A stretch of DNA of 64,000 nucleotides from Channallabes apus (lineage: Eukaryota; Chordata; Actinopteri; Siluriformes; Clariidae): positions 31,072,254-31,136,253 of the forward strand of contig CM060124.1 in NCBI GenBank assembly GCA_030522415.1, written 5' to 3'. Positions 53,103-64,000 of this stretch are shown here, in pieces; the stretch's first letter is position 1; every line of letters starts with the position of its first letter. The notes under the pieces were generated by a model, which made no database searches, was not told where the DNA came from, and saw only the letters and a list, made by a program, of their open reading frames with translations. The position numbers and the translations under genes are program-made.

Positions 53103-53829
53103 TTCACCGCCTGAAAAAAAAATAGACACAAGACGGCTTTAACATGAGCTACATTTAAACCGCTATCGTCCAAACGTACTAATTAACACGAGGACACAAC
53201 TTATCAAAAAGTTGAGACTAGTTTTGTAACACCAACAGATGGCAGCACAGCATGTCTTATTTGACTTTCTCAGTATTGTGCATTGAAAATTCAATAGCGA
53301 ATTCTACTGCCAGGTTTTAAGGCATGTGAGGGAGGCAAAGCTTGTAAACAGAGCAAATCTCAAAACTTTTCCACAATCCCTCGTATGTAGTTCATTAACT
53401 AGCCGGTTAGTGGCTGTGCCCATGATTAGCCACTAGGGGGCTCAGGGAGTCTCAAAGCATCTCTCTTATTATAAATTTTAGTACAACAGTCCGAAAGACA
53501 AACAGTGAATTAATTTATATTTTTATTTACTAAAGCGGTACTTTTTTTTTTTTTTTACATGTATGCAATATTTATTTAGTGAAAATAATCGTGTACCTTT
53601 CACACTAACCCACTGATGAACTTCAGCTAATCCAGTTAGCACTTTAGCTATAAAATTTAACCACCTCAGGACTCATTCTGGACTAAACTGCGCTCATAAA
53701 ACTGATTCCCGTAAACACCGCTAAACACCACGACCTGTTTCACACACACATATTATATATACAGTGTTTAGTGTTATTATTTAAGCTAGTTCTCTCTCTC
53801 ACACACACACACACACAGCAGCGTTAGCT
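53103..53829. other. Probable rpp25l 5' UTR intron and flank
   Basis: The acceptor next to the start codon implies an intron reaching upstream from 53,111. No coding sequence was seen. A CA run lies at 53,800-53,817. Confidence 0.4.
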
Positions 53830-53945
53830 GCAATGCTAACTCTTTAGCATAGCAAAGGAACGCGCATGCCCGCACGAGCAGCGTTCACGCGCTTCTGCAC
53901 TTTATGCGGGTTCTACTTCCGGGTCGTGACGCTCAGTTTTCTCTC
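53830..53945 (-). promoter_or_regulatory. Probable rpp25l promoter region
   Basis: A short CpG-containing block has GCGCATGC (NRF1-like, about 53,862), GTTCACGCGC, and ACTTCCGGGTCGTGACG (ETS-like, about 53,916). It lies about 800 bp upstream of the rpp25l start codon and matches TATA-less housekeeping promoters. The non-coding first exon and its donor were not pinned down. Confidence 0.35.
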
Positions 53946-54142
53946 TTAAACTCTTTTATTCGTATCGTTTCTTTATATATTTATTTTTGTTGTAATGTAT
54001 TTTTATATATACTTTTCATAAATTCATGGTTGCACTAAGTGATAGTCTGTGTACGTCACTTTAAAACTTAAACACGGTTTCTGATAAACAGGATTCTAAT
54101 GAAGCGTAGACTGATTAAATAAATGATTGAGTTAAAAAAATA

Positions 54143-54211
<69 letters not shown>

Positions 54212-54721
54212 TCAAAATAATGTTAAACCATCAATCAATAATTAAATGTTTTTCTCTGCCTTTTTTTCACTTCAACTTGTCAAGATGTACTTTTCCTGTT
54301 GTTCCACCAGGTGGCGCCAAAATACACGATTAATGGTGACACTCAGCGTCTTTCCCACTTATTTAGCGCAGCGGTTTGTGTGATTGCGGTTCTTTTGGTT
54401 TTATTTGTTTATTTATTTAGCTTTCGTCACATTATGTATGATGTATGAGGCACTACTTCTATTCTTAATAGACAGACAGTTTAGTGATTCAAGGTGGGAT
54501 TGACAGAGAGACTGAATGATTGTTAATAATAATAATAATAATAATAACAATAATAATAATAATATGTCACAAACCTCAAGTTTCGTTTTCCAGTCTGAGT
54601 TTCGGTTCTCAGGACTCCGGCACTTGTTTGGGTGTAGAGTCATCATCCGGGCTGTGTCCCAAATCACACACTAGTCTACTGGGTGTAAAGTCACACTAGA
54701 TTCCTGCAGGAGAGCTGCTCA

Positions 54722-54754
<33 letters not shown>

Positions 54755-54799
54755 TATGAGGAGGGATGATGGTGGTTTGGGACGCAGCCGGAGCTCTTA
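53946..54799. other. Intergenic between divergent rpp25l and aste1, with microsatellites
   Basis: A perfect (TA)n run lies at 54,142-54,209, an (AAT)n run at 54,526-54,563 and a CA run at 54,721-54,753. No coding sequence was seen. Confidence 0.6.
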
Positions 54800-54983
54800 A
54801 TAAAACCTGAAGAGCAGAACAGGATCATCTTCACACTTCATGTTGCTGACTGAAGTCACTGCAGACGTTCTGTGTGAGAGTGTATAGGCGGTAAGTTTCT
54901 CTATGACCATGATGATTGCAGGAATCTCTCTGTAAATGCATACACACACACACACATTTCCTCACTCTTGCTGTCATTTCCAG
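54800..54983 (+). other. aste1 non-coding first exon end and 93-bp intron
   Basis: A donor GGCGGTAAGT (exon end 54,890) and an acceptor CATTTCCAG (54,983) define a 93-bp intron immediately before the coding exon; the start codon lies 18 bp inside the next exon. The intron holds a CA run (54,939-54,955) close to the acceptor. The 5' limit of the first exon is not known. Confidence 0.5.
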
Positions 54984-55001
54984 GACCAAACTCGTCTCAC
55001 G

Positions 55002-58000
55002 ATGGGAGTTAAGGGGCTTCAAAGCTACATCGAGAGCAACAGTGACTTCCTGAAGACACGCCTCTTTAAAGGAAGTAAACTCATCATCGACGGCTCCAGT
55101 CTGTACTACTGTCTCTACTTCAGGTCTTCTCTGGACCAAGCACACGGCGGAGATTACGATGGCTTTGAGAAAATAGTCACGCTGTTTTTTAGGAATCTTC
55201 GACTGTGCAGCGTTGAGCCCTACGTGGTGCTCGATGGAGGGGACGACGCCAGTGGCAGAAAATTTGACACTCTGAAGACAAGATGTCAAGAAAGAATCAG
55301 AAGAGCCAACGCCATGTCCAGGGGAAGTTCAGGACAGATTATACCCATTCTCACCAAAAAAGTCTTCAAGCAGATCCTCCGGAAACTCGCAGTTCCCTTT
55401 GTTCAGTGTCTGGCAGAGGCGGATTGCGAAGTGGCCGCATTGGCCAACGAGTGGAACTGTCCTGTTCTGTCCGACGACAGCGATTTTTATATCTTCAGCC
55501 TCAAGAATGGATTTTTGCCCATCACTCATTTCCAGTGGAGGAAGGTGCATCAGAAATCTGCTGCCAAAAAATTCATCCCTGCCAAATGTTTTAGTTATGA
55601 GAGCCTCTGTAATGCTTTCAATCACATGCAACCACCCCTTCTTCCACTGTTTGCCACCATCCTGGGAAACGACTACACCAAACTGGACAAGAGTGTCTTT
55701 CCAAACTTCTCAAAGTTCTCAACCAGACCTGGAGGAAGCGCTCAGATCGATGGCTTACTCATGTGGCTGTCACGGTTCCCCAGCCCAAATACAGCTGTCG
55801 AGGCTCTCCTCAGACCCCTGGGGAAGAAAAAGAAAGCAGAAAAACTCAACACCGCGATAAATCAGGGTATGAAAGCATACAGACTCAATCCCAGCTCCAT
55901 AGCACAGTTCTTCATAACTGGAGAACCTCAGAAAACACCTCTGGGACCGTTACAGTCTCTGCCAGAGTGGACTCTAAAACCTCTGGCAGAAGGCAAACTG
56001 GCTACCACCATCATAGAAGTCCTGACGCTGCGGAGGGTCATGTTGAACATTCAGGTGGAGGATTTTGGTCTGAACAGCAGTAGTGAGATGTCCCGGCTGG
56101 TTAGACAGGTGATGTATGGTGTTCTGCTGTGTACCAGGTGGGAGAAAGTCAGTAAACACAGCACGTCTTCTCAAGAGGAACAGCAGTATAACGTGGATGA
56201 ATACGACAGGCAGGACGTGAAGCTGACCTGCTTCACCGTTCCAGCTGTTCTACCAAGATGTGCAGTAACACACCTTCACCTGGACTCGCTGTGGGAGGTA
56301 GAGCTGAGGATTTATCTCAACTAAATGTGGAACAGTACATGTTGGGGTTTTTGCTTATAAAGTGTGTGTGTGTGTGTGTTTTTGTGTTCCAGGCACCGCA
56401 GTATTTGCGCCTGCAGGTCGTGTTGGAGGTTCTGAGTGTAAATCCGATCTCTGATTCCCTGCACGTTCCTGAAGGTCTCCAGCTGCCCGTGTACGTCACG
56501 TGTTTCTGGCTTAAAAACGCCAAACCTGAGCCAAGAGCAGAAATGTTCTGGGCTTTACTCACCGGCTTCGTCTACGGATACCTGTGCAGAGAGAAGCAGA
56601 CGCAGAAAGGTAAGGAGACTAGTGTGAAAAAAACCGTGATAGCATTAATGTTACCATAGCACAACAATCTCCAGTCTGTAAACAAGACTCACAGCTCAAC
56701 TGAAAACCAAGTGAGTCAGATATTTTGGAAACTGATACCCACTGTGTCAGAGCATGCAGGACTGAAACGATCCGAGTCAGAACTCGAGCCAGTTAATCCA
56801 ACAGAGTCTGAAGTCAAGTGAGCCAAAGCCGAAGTGACTGAAACAAACAGTTAGAGCTCAAGCAACAGAAACCAACCGAGTCAGAGCTTCAGCAACTGAA
56901 ATGAAATGAGTCAGAGCTCTAAGAACTGAACCGACAAGACCCCGAGTCAGTGTCATTCAGGCCTTTGTTTTTTCTTGCTTTGCAGAGGTCGTCCCGGTGA
57001 TTTTGAGGTTTAAGAACCTGAAGAGTCGTAAGGGTAAGAAGGACGTGGACCTGGAGCTGGCTCGCGCTTACTCTCAGTGGCTGTTCTGTTTGAGGGACAG
57101 CTTCATTCTGAACCAGCTGTTGAACTATCCGGTGCCCGAGCCGGAGCTAGCGTGGTACGTCCACTTCTTCTTCCTACACTGCCTCACCCTCAGCTGCCTC
57201 GTGGGTGTAAATTCCAGCTTTGTGTTGCTGGGCTCGAGTCCCACACAAACATCACGGGTTTGAGTCTTAATCAGGGACGAACTAAAGAGTAGAAACCCCA
57301 GAAACTACTTTTAAAAATCTTAATTTATAATGAACTAGAGTTTTTAAAACTTACACACGGAGTCTAACAATACAGATTTTTAACCTAAAAATAAATCAGA
57401 AAATCATTGGATCATTAGATGAGAAGTGGAAGAGTGTAAGTCGCTGTCTCGTGACTCTTCTTGCCCGGACTCGTATCCTCCCTGTTCTTAGTCATTGCTC
57501 GAGAGTGAGGTGAAGTCGTCCTCACTCAGAAACAACAACAGCCTGGAGTCACATCAGAACAAACGGCAAACTGAATCAGCCTGAATCAGAGCTGCAGTTC
57601 AAGTTCCACCAGCGCGTTTACTCGTCTGTTCACCCCGTACTGAATATGTATGTTTTAACAGGTTGTACTGCGGCTCTTTGGTGCACGCCGCAGCCCTCGA
57701 GCTGAAAAGAGGCATCGAACCCGAGTCTTTCCTGGCCGGAGCCCCCGTCGCCATCAGGCTTTACAGGAAGCTCCGGGCTGCGGTGGAGCGCGAGCTGGAC
57801 GCCGACCTCGTCGCCAGACTGAGGACCAGGACGAGGGAGGCCCGGGCGCCGCTGGACGAACTGAGCAAAGACTTTAAGCATCTGATGGACAAGGACGAGG
57901 AGGATGATGAAGAGGAGGATGATGAAGATGATGATGATGAATATCAATGTACAAAGGACGAAAAGGTTCTCGAGGAAAAGTGCAGCGTTCGCACGAGACA

Positions 58001-58064
58001 CAAAACCAAACGCAGGTCCCCGAAATCCAGGTGTAAGAAGCAGGAGCGTGTGAGCTGGGAGTAA
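55002..58064 (+). CDS. aste1: Asteroid homolog 1, XPG/FEN-like nuclease (aste1)
   Basis: Four coding exons join in frame: 55,002-56,297, 56,393-56,609, 56,986-57,154 and 57,662-58,064, giving 694 residues (human ASTE1 is about 680). The N-terminal XPG domain starts MGVKGLQSYIE, with Asp30 in KLIIDGSSLYY and the VVLDGGDDASGRK block. The internal XPG domain has AEADCEVAALANEW and LSDDSDFYIF, then GNDYTKLD, so the acidic metal-binding residues of a FEN-type active site are largely present. The C-terminus carries a run of acidic residues (DEEDDEEEDDEDDDDEY) followed by a basic tail (HKTKRRSPKSRCKK). Mammalian ASTE1 acts on DNA ends with the shieldin complex. Intron 2 contains a degenerate repeat. 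The gene converges on atp2c1, as in mammals. Confidence 0.92.
56700..56955. repeat. Degenerate tandem repeat in aste1 intron
   Basis: Imperfect units built from GAGTCAGAGCT, AGCAACTGAAA and CAACCGAGTCAG recur about every 30 bp, in the last 300 bp before the acceptor at 56,985. Confidence 0.6.
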
Positions 58065-58119
58065 AGTCAAGTCTCAGAGGATTTTATGTTTGTTTGATCG
58101 CTTTTAAATAATTTACGGT

Positions 58120-58306
58120 AATTAACAGAGGCGAGTAGAGTAGCAGAAAAATGTAATCAAGTAAGAGAAGCTGTACTTCAAAATAATCTTCCTCAAGTGG
58201 AAGTAAAAAGTATTTGGTGAAAAGATACTCAAGTACTGAGTAACTGTTTCAATCGTAATGTCGGATAACTTGTTTTTTTAGAAATTATAATAATTATATA
58301 TTATTT

Positions 58307-58346
<40 letters not shown>

Positions 58347-58484
58347 AACATGTTATAAGTATATTATAGTATAATTATATACCAACATTGCAACATTCAA
58401 TGAAGCAGCTAAACTTACCGTGAAATATTTCCTCACGGGTTAGAAAGTTTTAGAGTGTTTAGAGGTTAGAGTGTTTATATACTG

Positions 58485-58517
<33 letters not shown>

Positions 58518-58880
58518 TTTTGTCAGATAAAGACGACACCTCAGTATGAAGCTGTGCTTTTGCACACAGTGTAAGTGAAACATGCTGTGTACTGTATATG
58601 AGGCCGGGATGCCGGCTGAAGATTTTTGTTTCCCCGATGTGGTTATTGTTATTTTGTCTGATTGGTCAAACAGAGTCATGTGATTATTGTTCCCACGTCA
58701 GATTGGTGAAACGCGGTAGATCCACATGTGTAGAATAAACGGTTAAGAGTAGCGTTTCTTCTTCACAAATCGACTCAAAGTAAAAGGTTTTGTGCAGTAA
58801 AACTACTCATAGAGGTACATAGTTTACAAAAATTACTCAAGTAAATTTAACGGAGTAACTGTAACTGTCCCACTGCTAGT
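58120..58880. mobile_element. Non-autonomous hAT-like element
   Basis: The left part (CAGAGGCGAGTAGAGTAGC, AATCAAGTAAGAG, TACTTCAAAATAATCTTCCT) and the right part (AAAAATTACTCAAGTAAA, GTAACTGTAACTGTCCCACTG) are built from the ACTCAAGTA/GTAACTG words of a widespread fish element whose ends I associate with hAT. Inside are CA (58,311-58,342) and GT (58,488-58,516) microsatellites. No transposase. No convincing target duplication was found. Confidence 0.5.
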
Positions 58881-59034
58881 AACGAGCACCGATAGTTAAT
58901 ATAGTATACATTTATTGTTCATCTGTTCAGTTCATTTCAGTGTTTTGATATAAATACAAACGGTGACGATCCTTAAAATATCTTCACTGACTCAAAGGCC
59001 ACGAAACACGAAATCTTTACTGATCGCCGCAGTG

Positions 59035-59065
<31 letters not shown>

Positions 59066-60057
59066 GACTTTATCAGCTCTGCGACACGAGCGAGAAGGAG
59101 AAATTCCAGCGATTGTGAAGTCAGGAGGCTCCGGCGGCCATGTTTTTTATTCTGCACTGCATTCTGAAGACTTGAGTTTCGCACTTACTTTAAATATTTA
59201 CATAAAATTATTCTAAAATAACGACTGTTATCGTGCATAGTGTTTACAGAATAAACGGACTTTTGCAGAAATCCGAGGAAAAAGGAGGTTTTTACGCTGA
59301 GTGTTTTACAGAACAAACACCACCATTAACTTAAATTAGATTTTATTAATGCAAGTAGAATGTTTAAAATGTGGTGGAACATTTCATATCAGTCATGCTT
59401 ACTGTGTTTGGGCTTGCATTGTTCATTTTACGATTTTATGTATAAAAAGACTTGAGTCTAAGCTTGGTGTTTTTTTTGTTCTTCTTTACATCAGAACCAG
59501 AATTGTTAATTTATTTATAATTTAACGTCACTTTAATGTTCAGTGAAATGACGGAGTTCATGACGTCAGTTACATTACAGCAGCTTCAAACGCTCGATCC
59601 ACTGCCGGCCTCAATCGCTCGGTTTCAGTTGGTGCCGGACGCCTCGAAAACAAAATGTCACAACCAGACGTCTGGAAGTTTTAAAGTGAACACACTTAAA
59701 AAAAAAAAAAAAAAAAAAAAACTCTGGTTGAACAAACTTGGAGCACAAACTCACAGAGGTTCTGTTAAAGATTTGTAGAAATTTAATGTACAATCGTGTT
59801 CTGAGACGGCCGTCACAGAGCGTGAACTTCAATTGTGCAGAACTGAAAATAAATTAAATACAATATTTAAAACAAAAAGAGAAAAATAAAAGAGATTCAT
59901 TATAACCCTTTAAATTTCATTTCAGCTCGTCACCAGTTCATGATTGGAAGGAAAACAAAAAACAAAAACAACACATTTACACTGACCCGATAAAATGACG
60001 TGAAACGGATTCACTATTTCTTCAGTGATGGGCAGATAAGAATAAACCGAGTGTTTA

Positions 60058-60107
<50 letters not shown>

Positions 60108-60256
60108 TGTAAAGAGGATGTAAAGGGAAGAAAAAAACTTCAGAATAATAAACAGACTGCAGAAAATTCAGTGTATCGTTCCTCAATATGAAGAAAGGCG
60201 CGTGGAGCTGGGAGGAGCCGCCTCGCCGCGGTCAGCTGGGAGGAGCCAATAATCGG

Positions 60257-60288
<32 letters not shown>

Positions 60289-61672
60289 GCGCTGGGACTT
60301 GCTACAGATATACATCAGCATTATTATTAGTATTAATCATATTATAATTATTATTCCTGTAGCTTCGTCTTTACGGCGTCCATAACTGGCGAGGTTGACG
60401 TTTAGCGTGTTTGTAATTAGCTTGTTTGTTCTCCACATTGTCGTGGTGATTTATCCAAAAATATATAATAATCGAACCATTCTACATACGTTACTGAACT
60501 GTTATAGAGTGAACAGTCACACAGCTGCGTGAGAGCCGAGTACCGTTCGCAACCCGCGCGCACGCGCGCTACAGGAAATGGGACAAGTCTGATCGATGCT
60601 AACTCTAAAGGTCCAAAATGTGTAAAAAAAAAAAAAACAAAAAAAAACCCTGGACTAGACCTCCACCTACAGCGAACCGTCACCACGTCATCGTCGTCTC
60701 TACGCAGCGCCGTACGCATTTACTCAAAAACGCGCCGACACGTTTCCTTACGCGATGTAGCTAACCGCTAACGGACGTCTGTCTGACTGAAAACATTCCT
60801 GTAAATATAGTCCTCGACGCTCCATGACGACGTTTTTCAATAAATGATTTTGTTTCTATTCACACGTGCTAAGATTCCAGCTAAGTTTTATGAGGCGGGG
60901 CCAATTCTGGGGGAGGAGTCACACCAAAGTGCCAGGAAAAGGAATATTCTCCCATAACGAACTTCACATCGTTTAAAAGTTTTCGTAATACTCTAAAAAC
61001 GCACTTTAATCCGTGACGCATTTAAATAAACGATTTGGGATGCGAGAGAGGTCACGCTAGGTCACGTTATCCTAATAAAGTGCTGCGACTGAAGAAGCCG
61101 ACGAGGTCGAAGGGCGATGTCGTTTTTAGTGACGAATGTTTTTTCGACGTTCCCGAAAGCTGCACTGGGTTTAAAAAAACAATAATAATAATAATCTCGT
61201 TAAGGGACGATTTGTATCTCAGTGCGGAGTCTGACCCCGCCTCCACCTGTGTCACAGCCAATCAGTGCGGAAATAATGCGTATACAATTGTCTCATCGCT
61301 TGTTCTTTGTGTAAAGTTTAACTTTTAAACAATTTTAAATAATAACAATAATAAAGTGTTCGGCTGCGCCGGGTCATAAGGCTAAGAACTTTCTCCACAC
61401 TGCGGCTCTGGGGTGGAATCGTGGGGGTTCGTTTGTCCCTCAGCGCCGACTCTCGGCATGTGCCGATATCACCGTCACGCCACCGCGACGTCACAGTCCG
61501 CGATATTAACGCAGTTACGTACCAGACGCTCTGAGCCTGAATAAAACTAAATCCTAAACCCCATTATTGGCACACGCCTAGCTGACACGCGTGTTCAGGC
61601 TCGAGTGGCCCGAATGTGAAGAGGCGTTAGCCGTATTGTTCCACAAAACTACAACCAGCAACAGTTCAGGAA

Positions 61673-61675
<3 letters not shown>
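58881..61675. other. Intergenic between aste1 and atp2c1
   Basis: No gene was seen. Contents: (AAT)n at 59,034-59,065, an A-run at 59,698-59,720, a long CA run at 60,059-60,103, CpG-rich stretches at about 60,200-60,290 and 60,530-60,570 (CGCGCGCACGCGCGC) and A-runs at about 60,627-60,648. The CpG-rich stretches could be regulatory, but no transcription unit was linked to them. Confidence 0.4.

Positions 61676-61705
<30 letters not shown>
61676..61705. repeat. (GA)n microsatellite
   Basis: About 29 bp of GA dinucleotides, within or just beyond the 3' UTR of atp2c1. Confidence 0.95.
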
Positions 61706-61706
<1 letters not shown>

Positions 61707-62069
61707 AAAAAGTCAGACAGGCGTATAGAATCAGGAGACGTCGACAGCCAGGGTGTCTGATTAATGCGCTTCGTCCAGACGTCACGGAGTCACAGCGGAG
61801 TCCTAAAGCAGCAGGACGTCGAGGTCCGAGTCGGGCGTTCGCTCTCCCTCGGCGCTCGCGTCCACTCTGAGAAACCCACCCTGCCGAAAAGGTTGACCTT
61901 CGACCTCTCCCTCTGCTCCATGATGAAGTCCGGGACGTGGACGAGCCAGTGCAAATCCAATAAACTCAACCCCACCCTCCCCTTAAAACCCCCGCCCCGG
62001 TACCCATCTAAAACCCCTCCCCCGGGGACAAGACGACGGCGTTCGGTCCTCACAGAGACGCAGCGTTCG

Positions 62070-63655
<1,586 letters not shown>

Positions 63656-63660
63656 CTACA

Positions 63661-63661
63661 A

Positions 63662-63699
<38 letters not shown>

Positions 63700-63712
63700 C
63701 ACACACACGCAC
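63661..63712. repeat. CA/TA compound microsatellite at the atp2c1 acceptor
   Basis: CA repeats, a TA run and a second CA run start 6 bp upstream (in gene direction) of the acceptor at 63,656-63,657. A Tyr-Ile/His-Thr open frame over it is an artefact. Confidence 0.85.
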
Positions 63713-63804
63713 AAAACATAAATACACGCTCTGTAACCACACACTGGGTATATGTAAGGATTCATACTCTTGCATAAAAGTATTGGCACCCTTTAAAGAG
63801 TGAT

Positions 63805-63940
63805 TCCATATTCAAGATTCAAAGAACTTTATTAATCCCAAAGGGAAATTGCTTATGCTCGGTTACAGGTGCTCACAGTTGTTATCTAAGGAAGGTAATA
63901 AAGGTAATAAATAATAAAAAAAAAAAAAAAAAAAAAGTTC
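63805..63940. repeat. LINE-tail-like fragment and A-run
   Basis: TTCAAGATTCAAAGAACTTT followed by ATTAATCCCAAAGGGAAATT is a dispersed fish repeat that I associate with a LINE 3' region. It is followed by GGTAATAAA repeats and an A-run (63,916-63,938). Confidence 0.4.
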
Positions 63941-64000
63941 CCAAAACATTAAGTACCAACAAAATATGACTCAAGACCACTTGTAAGTATTGCACAGTAA

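Noticed and set aside
54831..55289. 152-codon minus-strand frame
   Set aside because: Antisense to aste1 exon 1; no domain of its own.
57630..58070. 146-codon minus-strand frame with hydrophobic run
   Set aside because: The Ile/Phe-rich run is the antisense of the aste1 acidic tail; not a membrane protein.
60180..60770. CpG-rich region as a promoter of another gene
   Set aside because: No transcription unit, first exon or splice donor could be linked to it.

Overview
The window is teleost fish genomic DNA. Genes are split by GT-AG introns, CA/GT and AT microsatellites are abundant, and the background is AT-rich and packed with typical fish transposons: L2-like, RTE-like and L1-like LINEs, Tc1-like and hAT elements, tRNA-derived SINEs and a Ty3/gypsy remnant. 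Several SINEs resemble families I associate with catfishes, so a siluriform source is plausible. That is an impression from memory and has not been tested.

Layout. Positions 1-29,000 are a transposon-rich, gene-poor block. From the left it holds an RTE-like LINE on the minus strand, a near full-length L2 LINE interrupted by a solo LTR, a second L2 on the minus strand, a Tc1 element, SINEs, a collapsed gypsy element, a third L2 with an intact SGNH-esterase ORF1 joined to another LINE, a pair of tRNA-like units, and a complete non-autonomous hAT element with a perfect 8-bp target-site duplication. Two isolated exon-like islands (about 13.2 and 16.9 kb) are the only hints of host coding sequence there. 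From 29.5 kb onward the window holds host genes: cmtm7 (minus, 29.5-37.8 kb), siglec15 (plus, 42.4-44.4 kb), an unnamed secreted gene joining an IgGFc-binding domain to a C-type lectin domain (minus, 45.8-47.7 kb), rpp25l (minus, 52.5-53.1 kb), aste1 (plus, 55.0-58.1 kb) and the last three coding exons of atp2c1 (minus, 62.1-63.7 kb, running off the right edge).

How the genes relate. They are separate transcription units. aste1 and atp2c1 converge tail to tail and are also neighbours in mammals, which supports both calls. rpp25l and aste1 are divergent. siglec15, cmtm7 and the IgGFc-binding/lectin gene all encode immune-type membrane or secreted proteins, but nothing in the sequence shows co-regulation.

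The strongest observations are the IgGFc-binding/C-type-lectin architecture, a siglec15 tail that keeps a short Asn-Leu-Ser-Gln motif but has no tyrosine, and transposon archaeology that can be read directly: a solo LTR with its target duplication, a hAT with a perfect 8-bp duplication, a MITE-like element with a tandemly triplicated end, a gag-integrase collapse and an L1 ORF1-ORF2 fusion. Exon coordinates were worked out by hand from splice sites and reading frame. I ran no database searches.
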